Source: CAIWHR01 sp963823215
GTDB taxonomy: Bacteria; Pseudomonadota; Gammaproteobacteria; Burkholderiales; Casimicrobiaceae
NCBI GenBank assembly: GCA_963823215.1
Contig: CAWGKT010000001.1
Location: forward strand, 62,001-126,000
Direction of reading: 5' to 3'
Length of the DNA: 64,000 nt
Part shown: piece by piece, positions 1 through 7,236 of the stretch
Position numbering within the stretch: position 1 is the stretch's first letter
Layout of the letters: each line of letters starts with the position of its first letter
Position numbers and translations under genes: made by a program
The notes under the pieces: generated by a model
What the model was told of the DNA's origin: nothing
Databases searched by the model: none
The model's input: only the letters and a program-made list of their open reading frames with translations

Positions 1-915
1 ATGGGTGACCACGACCGCCTCGACTACGACAACCTCGTTTGCCTCGGCGAGTTCCTGCTCGGCTATCCCAATGAATACGGCCTCTACACGCCGCGTCCGC
101 TGCTTGCTCCGCAGCGCGACCCGGGACAGCTGCTGCCGCGGGCCGAGGACGCGCCGGAGGAGGCCGACCTCGGACGCAACGGCTGCTATCTCATGCTGCG
201 TCAATTGCAGCAGGACGTGCGGGGATTCTGGCGCGAGCTCGACCGGCAGGCCGGCGGCGACGAGGACCTGCGCGAGCGGCTGGCGGCGGCGATGGTGGGC
301 CGGAAGAAGAACGGCGAGCCGTTGGCAGCGCCGGGCGCGGTGAACGACTTCACCTACGAGGCCGATCCGCGCGGGTTGCGCTGTCCGCTGGGCGCGCACA
401 TCCGACGGTGCAACCCGCGCAACGCGGATCTGCCGCCCGGCGGGCGCGGACTCCTCTCGCGCCTCCGGCGTATGCTGGGATTCGACGCAGCGGCACTGGA
501 GGCGGATCTGGTCGCGTCGACACGCTTTCATCGCCTGCTTCGCCGCGGACGAAAGTACGGCGATGCCGTGGTCGCCGCGCGGTCCGCCGCTGGATACCCC
601 GCCGCGGACGCCGGCCTCCACTTCATCTGCCTGGCGGCCAACATCAAGCGCCAGTTCGAGTTCGTGCAAAGCGCGTGGCTGGTCGGGAGCAAGTTCGCCG
701 GCCTCACCGGCGAAAGCGATCCGATGGTCGGCCACCGCTTGACCGACGCGGGGAATTTTCCCACCGACGGCTTTTCGATTCCGCAGGCCGGCGGTCCGGA
801 CTGCCGGTTGAGCGGCCTGCCGCAGTTCGTTACCGTGCAAGGTGGCGCCTACTTCTTCATGCCCGGGATCCGTGCCCTGCGCTACCTCGCCACGACGAGC
901 GGAAGGGAGTCGTGA
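1..915 (+). CDS. DyP-type heme peroxidase, C-terminal part (5' end outside window)
   Basis: Dye-decolourising (DyP) peroxidases are heme enzymes that oxidise diverse substrates with hydrogen peroxide. The 304 residues seen here carry late family motifs: GEFLLGYPNEYG at about 16-27, the heme-pocket stretch CPLGAHIRRCNPR at about 128-140 (the Arg after His-Ile is the presumed distal arginine), and FICLAANIKRQFEFVQ at about 208-223. Full-length relatives are roughly 450-500 residues and have a GxxDG motif upstream, which is missing here. The gene is therefore cut by the window edge, and the ATG at position 1 is probably internal. Its stop overlaps the start of the catalase-like gene (ATGA), implying translational coupling. 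No signal peptide can be judged without the N-terminus. Confidence 0.85.
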   Translation: MGDHDRLDYDNLVCLGEFLLGYPNEYGLYTPRPLLAPQRDPGQLLPRAEDAPEEADLGRNGCYLMLRQLQQDVRGFWRELDRQAGGDEDLRERLAAAMVGRKKNGEPLAAPGAVNDFTYEADPRGLRCPLGAHIRRCNPRNADLPPGGRGLLSRLRRMLGFDAAALEADLVASTRFHRLLRRGRKYGDAVVAARSAAGYPAADAGLHFICLAANIKRQFEFVQSAWLVGSKFAGLTGESDPMVGHRLTDAGNFPTDGFSIPQAGGPDCRLSGLPQFVTVQGGAYFFMPGIRALRYLATTSGRES

Positions 916-2156
916 TGCAAAGGAACGTGTTGGGTTCGATGACGAGCCGCCCGGTGCCGCCGGCCGACACCGGCTCGGTCATCCTGAACTGCATCAGCGA
1001 CATCTCGATGCGACTCCTGCAACTGGAGCGGCGCATTGATCCCTGGATTCGTCCGGTCTTGGACCCGGTCGTGCGCGACCCGATGGCGCGCCTCACCACC
1101 TGGTTGATCAACCTGCAGCGCAAGAACGAGGGCCTGAAGATCGCCGAGGAGCGGATACAGCCGGACGAAGAGGCGCTGATCCAGTCGATCATCGACACTT
1201 TCAAGGCGCAGATGCGCGGGCTCTGGAAGCCTGGCGGATTCGAGCGCGGCGGGAACACCAAGACCCACGGCATCGTGCGCGCCGAGTTCGTCGTCCACGA
1301 AGGACTGCCGCCGCAGTTTCGGCACGGTATCTTCTCCGAGCCGAGGACCTATCGGGCATGGGTGCGCTTCTCCGGGCCGGGGCCGTACGTCACGCCTGAC
1401 ATTGACGACGTGGGGTTCATGAGCATCAGCATCAAGCTGATGGGCGTCCCCGGCGAGAAGTTGATGAAAGACGAGAAGCACACGCAGGACATGTTCGGCG
1501 TGTCCCCGCCGACGTTTGTGACGCCGGACACCCGCGCGAATGCGCACCTGCAGGAATACAGCCTGAAGAACGCGTCGATCTTCCATTTCGTGAACTTCCG
1601 CAATCCGCACCTGCTCGACCTCATCATGCAGGGGCTGTGGATCAAGACGCAGAGCAGTCCGTTCGAGGCGCCGTACTTCAGCTGCGTGCCCTACCTGCTC
1701 GGCAAGGAGCGGGCGATGCAGTACTCGGTATGGCCGAAGTCGAACAGGAAGACGCCGATCCCGCGTCTGCCGCTGCGGCCGCCCGACGACTACCTGCGCC
1801 AGGCCATGGTCAAGGCGCTCAACCAGGGCGACGTCGAGCTCGACTTCCGCATCCAGCTGCAGACCGATCCGCACCTGATGCCGATCGAGAACAACGCAGT
1901 GCTGTGGCCGGAGCGGTTGTCGCCCCGCGTCTCGGTGGCCACCTTGCGCATCCCGCAGCAAAAGTTCGATTCGCCGGCGCAGATCGCGTTTGCGCGACGC
2001 CTCTCCTACAACCCGTGGCACTGCATCGAGGATCATCGACCGCTCGGCAATCAAAGCCGGGCCCGGCAACGCATGTACTTCGAGCTGTCGGAGTACCGGC
2101 ACCAGATGACCGGCGTGCCGCACTACGAGCCGAATGGGGACGAGACCTTCGACTAG
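915..2156 (+). CDS. Catalase-like heme family protein
   Basis: A 413-residue member of the catalase superfamily, shorter than a classical catalase. KTHGIVRAEF (His about 118) matches the distal-histidine region, RAWVRFSG at about 147-154 is a catalase-core signature, and NPWHCIEDHRPLG followed by SRARQRMYFELSEYR near the C-terminus matches the proximal end of small catalase-like proteins. Role (inferred): peroxide or organic-peroxide turnover together with the upstream DyP peroxidase. The ATG at 915 overlaps the upstream TGA by one base and is chosen over longer in-frame extensions for that coupling and because homology begins after it. True catalase activity is uncertain, since many small relatives are peroxidases or fatty-acid dioxygenases. 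Confidence 0.8.
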   Translation: MQRNVLGSMTSRPVPPADTGSVILNCISDISMRLLQLERRIDPWIRPVLDPVVRDPMARLTTWLINLQRKNEGLKIAEERIQPDEEALIQSIIDTFKAQMRGLWKPGGFERGGNTKTHGIVRAEFVVHEGLPPQFRHGIFSEPRTYRAWVRFSGPGPYVTPDIDDVGFMSISIKLMGVPGEKLMKDEKHTQDMFGVSPPTFVTPDTRANAHLQEYSLKNASIFHFVNFRNPHLLDLIMQGLWIKTQSSPFEAPYFSCVPYLLGKERAMQYSVWPKSNRKTPIPRLPLRPPDDYLRQAMVKALNQGDVELDFRIQLQTDPHLMPIENNAVLWPERLSPRVSVATLRIPQQKFDSPAQIAFARRLSYNPWHCIEDHRPLGNQSRARQRMYFELSEYRHQMTGVPHYEPNGDETFD

Positions 2157-2225
2157 CCTAACAGGGGAGACGCCCGGCTCTGCAGGGGAGGCAGTAGAAG
2201 TTTGACATTTGAAGGGGGCCATCAA

Positions 2226-2271
2226 CGAAACTTCCAACCGTGAGACGCCAAGCTCACGAAAGGGAGTTTCG
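2226..2271 (+). repeat. Foldback at the left end of an IS200/IS605-type element
   Basis: An outer inverted repeat CGAAACT (2226-2232) / AGTTTCG (2265-2271) encloses an inner stem CGTGAG (2239-2244) / CTCACG (2253-2258). It lies immediately upstream of the TnpA-like start codon. Y1 transposases of the IS200/IS605 family recognise subterminal hairpins, so this is probably the remains of the left end. Confidence 0.5.
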
Positions 2272-2273
2272 CG

Positions 2274-2387
2274 ATGGACGAGTACAAGGGCCTAAGACCC
2301 ACGAAGTGGGCGTGCAAATGTCACGTAGTGTTTATTCCGAAGGTTCGCCGCCGGGCGCTCTACGGGCAACTGCGGCAGCATCTCGGT
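2274..2387 (+). pseudogene. tnpA: IS200/IS605-family transposase TnpA, N-terminal stump
   Basis: The first 38 residues, starting MDEYKGLRPTKWACKCHVVF and continuing to GQLRQHLG, match the N-terminus of IS200/IS605 TnpA (Y1 HUH transposase), including the HVVFIPK strand. After about base 2387 the similarity stops abruptly where the end of an IS3-type element begins. The frame runs on only to a stop at 2462. The catalytic HUH and tyrosine regions are absent, so this is a dead remnant, apparently broken by the later insertion. Confidence 0.75.
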
Positions 2388-2700
2388 GACCTTGCCTCGA
2401 TTTGGCGTACACCAGGCTACGCAGCCATGAGGCTGGATTCTTCGTGTGCCGGAATCCGATAACCGATCGACGAATGCAAGCGCCGACGATTGTAGAAACC
2501 CTCGATCCAGTCAACGACGTCGAGACGCGCCTGGGCGCGGGTTTCGTATCGGAGCTGATAGACACGTTCGACCTTCAGCGTCTTGAAGAGGCTCTCCGTC
2601 GGCGCGTTGTCCCGGCAATTGGCCCTGCGGCTCATCGATTGCAGCATCCGGTAATCGCGGATCAGCTTCCGGTAGCGATCGCTTGCGTACTATGCAACCC
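2387..2700 (-). mobile_element. IS3-family insertion sequence remnant (one end plus OrfB C-terminus)
   Basis: The segment begins with TGACCTTGCCTCGATTTGGC at 2387, which resembles IS3-family terminal repeats. Read on the minus strand it continues into the last roughly 90 residues of an IS3 OrfB transposase: YRKLIRDYRMLQSM, then SRRANCRDNAPTESLF containing the third catalytic acid of the DDE triad, then GFYNRRRLHSSIGYR, ending at a stop at 2417-2419. Upstream of about 2691 a stop codon and shifted bases break the frame in the expected GSQYAS region. The other end of the element is missing. It lies inside the TnpA stump, so it arrived second. Confidence 0.7.
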
Positions 2701-2934
2701 TCGATTTCGCCAAGACTGACAAGTGGTCAGCTTTTGTCGAGAATTACGTGAAGGCGCCAGCTCGGCGAGCTTGACGGTGGAGATACGATTCCTGACACCG
2801 GTCGGAACGGAAGAGGGCTGATTCTCACCGATCCCGCAAACGGCGCCATCCGGCAGGGCGAGTCAACTTGATCGTAGCGGCGTCCGGGCTTGGATCATCA
2901 GCCGGAACATTAGCGGGGAAGGCCCGAGCCGAAA
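2701..2934. other. No recognisable gene
   Basis: Between the IS3 remnant and the toxin scrap I see no reading frame with family-like sequence on either strand. The stretch is probably accessory debris left by deletions at the insertion-sequence remnants. Confidence 0.5.
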
Positions 2935-3036
2935 TCAAGGCTTGATCAACTCCTCGCGCGTGCATGGCCGGTGGTGCTGATGCATGAACGCCAACACGAC
3001 GACCTGGTCTTGCTCGATCAGGAAGAACAGTGGCGG
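2935..3036 (-). pseudogene. RelE/ParE-family toxin, C-terminal scrap
   Basis: On the minus strand about 33 residues read LFFLIEQDQVVVLAFMHQHH and end REELIKP plus a stop at 2935-2937. The pattern of hydrophobic strand, short turn, VVVLAFMH, then Arg/Pro-rich tail resembles the last strand and tail of RelE/ParE toxins. There is no start and no upstream toxin body. The scrap abuts the 3' end of the dienelactone hydrolase gene. A short chance resemblance cannot be excluded. Confidence 0.35.
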
Positions 3037-3039
3037 CAG

Positions 3040-3732
3040 CTATTTGAGATGTTTGGCGAGAAAGCCCGTCGTCCGGCGCCAGGCAAGCTCCGCCGCCGCC
3101 GGGTCATGCTTCAGGAACGGCAGGTTCTTCGAGTCCGCCGTCTCATTGGCGAAGGCGTGCTTTGCGTTGTACCGGTGGAACTCGAAATTGACGTGGGCGG
3201 CGCGGAGCATTTTCTCCAACTCGTCGACCTTCGCAATCGGGAACGCCGTATCCTCGGTGGCCCAGTGGCCCATCACCGGCGCTTTGATCTTTGACGCATC
3301 GACGTACTCGAGCGGTGGATAGCCGTACCAGGTGACCGCGGCGTCAACCTCGGGAACGTTCACCGCCGAAAGCAGCGTGAGCGCCCCGCCCATGCAGAAA
3401 CCGGTCACCCCGACCTTGGCGCTGCCTGACGCCTTGAGGTGCTGGACCGCACCGCGCACGTCCTGGCCGGCGGCATCGGCGAAGTTGAGGTTGTTCATAA
3501 GATGCTCGGCTTCGTTGGCCTCGAGCGCGACCTTGCCGCGGTAGAGGTCCGGCACCAATGCCCGGTAGCCGGCCGCCGCCAGCTTGTCCGCGACGCCCTT
3601 GATCTGATCGTTGAGTCCCCACCACTCCTGGATCACCACCATGCCGGGCGCGGCTACCGCGTTTGCGGGCTCGGCGAGGTAGCCGACAACGTTCTGGCCG
3701 TCCGGCCGCTTGTAGTTGATCGTCTTGCCCAT
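3040..3732 (-). CDS. Dienelactone hydrolase family protein
   Basis: A 230-residue alpha/beta hydrolase, the usual length for carboxymethylenebutenolidase-like enzymes, which open dienelactones in chlorocatechol-type pathways or hydrolyse related esters. Family residues are visible: Glu36 in QEWWG, the nucleophile Cys113 in GFCMGG, Asp161 in the ATEDTAF turn, and His192 in AKHAFAN. No signal peptide, so cytoplasmic. A good ribosome-binding site (AAAGGAG) precedes the ATG. It shares orientation with the aldo/keto reductase 150 bases upstream, but no catechol-pathway genes are nearby, so the natural substrate is unknown. Confidence 0.88.
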   Translation of the reverse strand: MGKTINYKRPDGQNVVGYLAEPANAVAAPGMVVIQEWWGLNDQIKGVADKLAAAGYRALVPDLYRGKVALEANEAEHLMNNLNFADAAGQDVRGAVQHLKASGSAKVGVTGFCMGGALTLLSAVNVPEVDAAVTWYGYPPLEYVDASKIKAPVMGHWATEDTAFPIAKVDELEKMLRAAHVNFEFHRYNAKHAFANETADSKNLPFLKHDPAAAELAWRRTTGFLAKHLK

Positions 3733-3886
3733 CGTGTTCTCCTTTGATAGCTCGTCAAGTTAGACGCTGAAAGCGCCCTTCAGGTTCGCCGCTGGCCGGC
3801 CGCCGCGTCGGGTCGTCACGACCGAGATCGTTCGACTCTCGGGAAGTCCGTGGCCCGCGCGATCTCCGCAGTCAACGTTGACCGGC

Positions 3887-4909
3887 TCATCGCGCTGCAG
3901 GTTCGCGGCCTACCGCCTGGCGCGCGATCATCCACCCCGGATATTCCGGCGGTAGCGCGCTTACCTTTTCAAGAGCGCCGAGATCTTCCGGCGTGAGCTT
4001 GAGCGCTGTCGCTTCGATGTTGTCACGCAATTGCTGTTCATTCTTAGCGCCGATGATGATCGTGGTGACGTGCTTCTGCGCCAGCAGCCACGCCAGCGCG
4101 ACCCGCGCCACGCTCGCGCCATGTGCTTTGCCGATCATGCACATCACGTCGATGCAGGCGAACGCGCGCTCGCGATCGACGGGTGGAAAGTCGAAAGCGG
4201 TGCGCCGCGATCCGGCCGGACCCTCCTGCTCACGCGTGTACTTGCCGCTCAGCAGTCCGCCTGCCAATGGGCTCCACACCATGAGCCCCATCTGCTGGTC
4301 GGCCAGGACCGGCACCAGCTCGCGCTCCAGGTCGCGACTGGCGATCGTGTAATACGCTTGCAGCGATTCGAAGCGACTCCAATCGTGCATTGCGGCCAGG
4401 CCGTTGGCCTTGGCGATCTGCCATGCCGCGAGGTTGGAGCACCCCATGTAACGAACTTTGCCGGTGCGCACGAGGTCGTCCAGTGCCCGCAGCGTCTCAT
4501 CGAGCGGCGTCAACGGATCGTAGCCATGGATCTGATAAAGATCGAGCCAGTCGGTTCCGAGCCGGCGCAAGGACTCGTCGACCGACGCCATGATGTGGAC
4601 GCGGGAAAGACCCACGTCGTTGGGTCCCGGCCCCGTGCGGGCGCGCACCTTGCTCGCCAGCGCGATTTCCTTGCGCCGGGGTCCGAGCGCCTTGCCGAGG
4701 ATGCGCTCGGAATCGCCTTCGGAGTACACGTCGGCCGTATCGAAGAAATTGATTCCGGCGTCCAGCGCGAGCCCGACCAGCCGATCGGCTTCCTGCTGCG
4801 CGGTATTGCCGATCTTTTCCCAGATGCCGCCCTTGCCCCCGAAGGTCATGGTGCCGAAACAGAGTTCGGAGACGAACAGTCCAGTACGGCCAAAGGTGGA
4901 GTAACGCAT
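3887..4909 (-). CDS. Aldo/keto reductase
   Basis: A 340-residue NADPH-dependent aldo/keto reductase with a full TIM-barrel-length sequence. The catalytic tetrad is visible: Asp57 and Tyr62 in FFDTADVYSEG, Lys87 in ASKVRA, and His128 in YQIHGYDP. The C-terminal cofactor segment contains TIIIGAKNEQQL. It resembles the YajO/Tas-like subgroup that reduces diverse aldehydes and ketones; no specific substrate can be named. Its start codon abuts the GTG start of the divergent antitoxin gene, so promoters of the two must overlap each other's coding regions. Confidence 0.9.
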   Translation of the reverse strand: MRYSTFGRTGLFVSELCFGTMTFGGKGGIWEKIGNTAQQEADRLVGLALDAGINFFDTADVYSEGDSERILGKALGPRRKEIALASKVRARTGPGPNDVGLSRVHIMASVDESLRRLGTDWLDLYQIHGYDPLTPLDETLRALDDLVRTGKVRYMGCSNLAAWQIAKANGLAAMHDWSRFESLQAYYTIASRDLERELVPVLADQQMGLMVWSPLAGGLLSGKYTREQEGPAGSRRTAFDFPPVDRERAFACIDVMCMIGKAHGASVARVALAWLLAQKHVTTIIIGAKNEQQLRDNIEATALKLTPEDLGALEKVSALPPEYPGWMIARQAVGREPAAR

Positions 4910-5160
4910 GTGTCGGTCCTGACGAAACGGGAGAACGCGATGCTACCGCAATTGTCCGGCGCAAGCTCGGCATCGGCCCTGGCTCGGTTCTCGAGTGGCG
5001 CGAGGAAGGGGAACTGGTTGTCGTTCGTCGTGCAGGCCGGTATACGTCCGAGGATGTGCATCGCGCGCTGTTTCCCAAGCAGCCGCCGGTGCCCCGGACC
5101 GTGGAGGAGATGAAGGCCGGCGCGCGCCAATACCTGAAGAAGCGCCATGCACGCGTTTGA
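4910..5160 (+). pseudogene. vapB: VapB-type (AbrB/MazE fold) antitoxin, frame broken once
   Basis: From a GTG at 4910 the frame reads MSVLTKRENAMLPQ. A one-base shift near 4951-4953 then leads to the frame reading VRRKLGIGPGSVLEWREEG, followed by AGRYTSEDVHRALFP, EEMKAGARQYLKKRHARV and a stop at 5158. Joined, this is a typical AbrB-fold antitoxin of about 83 residues: an N-terminal swapped-hairpin DNA-binding domain, then a toxin-binding tail. AGGTGGAG precedes the GTG at good spacing. Inserting one base after CAA restores IVRRKLGI. As given, no start codon serves the second frame. It overlaps vapC by 14 bases, as in functional TA operons, so a sequencing error is plausible. Confidence 0.7.
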
Positions 5161-5539
5161 CACCAACGTGCTGGTGCGTTTGGTTACGCACGATGATGTG
5201 AGGCAGGTAGCCGCGGCAGAGCAGTTTGTGGACAAGGGCGCCTGGGTTTCGCAGCTCGCGCTTGCTGAAGCGACCTGGGTCCTTTCGGCCGTCTACGATT
5301 TGGGCGCTTCGGCGATCGCGATCGCGGTCGAGATGCTTCTCAGTCATGAGAAGCTGACACTGGAGGACTCGGACGTCGTCACGAACGCGCTGGAGATATA
5401 CCGGAGGCGACCGGCCCTCGGTTTCTCGGACTGCCTCATGCTTGAGGTGGCCCGAAAGGCGGGACACCTGCCGCTCGGATCGTTCGACCGCACCCTGGGC
5501 AAACTTGAGGGCGTCCAAAGGCTCTGGCCGGTCCGGTGA
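5147..5539 (+). CDS. vapC: VapC-type PIN-domain ribonuclease toxin
   Basis: A 130-residue PIN-domain protein, the standard VapC length. The acidic metal-binding quartet is present: Asp5 in AFDTNVLVR, Glu41 in LAEATWVL, Asp95 in GFSDCLML and Asp114 in GSFDRTL. VapC toxins cleave specific RNAs such as tRNAs when released from VapB. The start lies inside the antitoxin reading frame, giving translational coupling. Intact catalytic residues beside a frameshifted antitoxin would be harmful if real, which argues that either the break is an artefact or toxicity is low. Confidence 0.9.
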   Translation: MHAFDTNVLVRLVTHDDVRQVAAAEQFVDKGAWVSQLALAEATWVLSAVYDLGASAIAIAVEMLLSHEKLTLEDSDVVTNALEIYRRRPALGFSDCLMLEVARKAGHLPLGSFDRTLGKLEGVQRLWPVR

Positions 5540-5678
5540 CCGTGCTCGCACTCGGTTTGCGAATTCGGAGAAGGCGGCCATCTACGGAAGACGTAGGTCT
5601 CCCGTTGAACCTCAACGGAAGAACTCGTTGGCGGGGAACCATGGCCCCAGACGAGTTTGGGGCGCCCCAACCAAGGAA

Positions 5679-5708
5679 TTGCGGATAGACGAAGCGAGAG
5701 GGTATGAT
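5679..5708 (+). promoter_or_regulatory. Predicted sigma70 promoter of the Fic gene
   Basis: TTGCGG (5679-5684) and TATGAT (5703-5708) are separated by 18 bases. The expected transcription start falls at about 5714-5716, inside the palindrome that follows, leaving a leader of about 20 bases with no obvious Shine-Dalgarno sequence. Confidence 0.5.
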
Positions 5709-5711
5709 TAG

Positions 5712-5730
5712 CGCTTCATATTGTGAAGCG
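5712..5730 (+). promoter_or_regulatory. Palindromic operator candidate before the Fic gene
   Basis: A perfect 7-base inverted repeat CGCTTCA / TGAAGCG with a 5-base TATTG spacer straddles the predicted transcription start and ends five bases before the ATG at 5736. Position and symmetry suit a repressor site. The Fic protein itself has a C-terminal winged-helix-like region that could bind it. This is an inference. Confidence 0.45.
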
Positions 5731-5735
5731 TAAAT

Positions 5736-6896
5736 ATGACCTCTACGCCGCAATGGGTGTGGCAGCAGCCGGACTGGCCGAAGTTCGCCTTCGATATGAA
5801 ACGGGTTGCCCCGGTGTTGAACCGGGCACGAAGTGCCCAGGGGCGCATCCTGGGCAAGGCGCAGGCACTTGGCTTGGCCAACCTGGGAGCGGCACTGGCC
5901 GAGATCTGGGTGGAAGAGGCGAACGCGACGGCCAGGATCGAAGGGGAGAAACTCGATTTGACCGCCGTGCGTTCGTCTGTTGCGCGTCGCCTGGGGTTGG
6001 CTTCGGTCGGGGCCGCATCACGCACGGTCGAGGGGCTGATCGACCTCATGGAAGACGCGACCCAACATTGGCGCGAGCCTTTAACGGTGGAGCGGCTTTG
6101 CGGCTGGCAGGCCGCGCTCTTTCCGACTGGGTACGCGGGCGTCAAGAAGGTCAAGTCTGGCGCGCTGCGAACTCATGCGACGCCGATGCAGATCGTCAGC
6201 GGTCCGATAGGGCGCGCGAGAGTTCACTTCGAGGCGCCGCCCTCCAGGCGCATTCCGCGCGAGCTCGGAGAATTTCTCGACTGGTTCGAGAGCTCTCGCG
6301 ATAGTCCAGTCGACGGGCTTCTCCGTGCTGGTACGGCGCATCTATGGTTCGAGACGCTACATCCGTTCGAGGATGGCAATGGCCGTGTCGGCCGCGCGAT
6401 CATCGATTTGGCATTGGCGCAGGACGCGAAACTGGATCAACGGCTCTATAGCGTTTCGCGCCGCTTGGCCGAGCACCGCAGTGACTATTACGCGGAGCTG
6501 GCGGCTGCCTCCCGAGGCGGTCTGGACATCACGCGGTGGCTCACATGGTTCGTCGGGCAATTTGGGGAGGCGTGTCGCGCATCCGAGGCAGTTATCGATC
6601 TGTCGCTGGCCAAGGCCCGCTTTTGGTTGGAGCACGGACAAGCCCCGCTCAGCCAGCGGCAACGCAAGGCAGTGAACCGGATATTGGATGCCGGCCCGGG
6701 TGGTTTTGAGGGTGGGATGAGTACGGAAAAATACGGGCATCTTGTGCGTGTCTCTCGCGCCACTGCCTATCGCGATTTGGAAGAACTCCTCCGGTATGGC
6801 CTCCTCACCCAAGCTGGTGTGGGCCGGGGCACAAGGTATTTCGCAGCGATGGAAGGTTGGGAAGCAGGAGCGGCAACCCGTCTAACCGGAGACTAA
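5736..6896 (+). CDS. fic: Fic family AMPylase-type protein with N-terminal DUF4172-like and C-terminal winged-helix regions
   Basis: A 386-residue Fic protein. Fic enzymes transfer AMP or other nucleotides from NTPs to hydroxyls on target proteins. The catalytic motif HPFEDGNGRVGR starts at His209. An inhibitory-helix motif T-A-R-I-E-G at 65-70 fits (S/T)xxxE(G/N) and lies N-terminal to the core, as in class II, self-inhibited Fic proteins. The N-terminus (QWVWQQPDWPKF) matches the DUF4172-type extension, and residues about 310-375 look like a winged helix (RATAYRDLEELLRYGLL). No partner antitoxin gene is adjacent, consistent with intramolecular inhibition. It is preceded by its own promoter and palindrome. 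Confidence 0.9.
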   Translation: MTSTPQWVWQQPDWPKFAFDMKRVAPVLNRARSAQGRILGKAQALGLANLGAALAEIWVEEANATARIEGEKLDLTAVRSSVARRLGLASVGAASRTVEGLIDLMEDATQHWREPLTVERLCGWQAALFPTGYAGVKKVKSGALRTHATPMQIVSGPIGRARVHFEAPPSRRIPRELGEFLDWFESSRDSPVDGLLRAGTAHLWFETLHPFEDGNGRVGRAIIDLALAQDAKLDQRLYSVSRRLAEHRSDYYAELAAASRGGLDITRWLTWFVGQFGEACRASEAVIDLSLAKARFWLEHGQAPLSQRQRKAVNRILDAGPGGFEGGMSTEKYGHLVRVSRATAYRDLEELLRYGLLTQAGVGRGTRYFAAMEGWEAGAATRLTGD

Positions 6897-7236
6897 GGGG
6901 CGCTGTACTCCAGCGGCCAGGTCGCCGGCCTGAGGCTAAGGCAAGACCTCGACCATGAGCGCGTTGCCAGCCTTGCTCGAATCTTCATCCCTTCTATTCC
7001 CGATGTGCCCGTCGTTCGGGGAAGTTCGCGCATCACCTGCGACGGAATGCCGCACAAATAAATTATTGATGCAGCATCTGGCGGGAAGGCGGAGATAGTT
7101 GTACGTTTGTCGGCACTGCGATTTGGTCGGTGGCGCCGGATCCCAACCGACATCGGCGCCGATGGCGGGAGCCCGGGCTCAAACGTCCGGCGAATCATTT
7201 CTCCCATGGATGGTTGACGAGCATAGGAGGATTGCA
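6897..7236. other. Intergenic, no supported gene
   Basis: About 340 bases between the Fic gene and the thiolase. Short open frames occur on both strands but none shows family-like sequence or a convincing start. The last bases hold the AGGAGG ribosome-binding site (7226-7232) of the thiolase gene. Confidence 0.6.
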
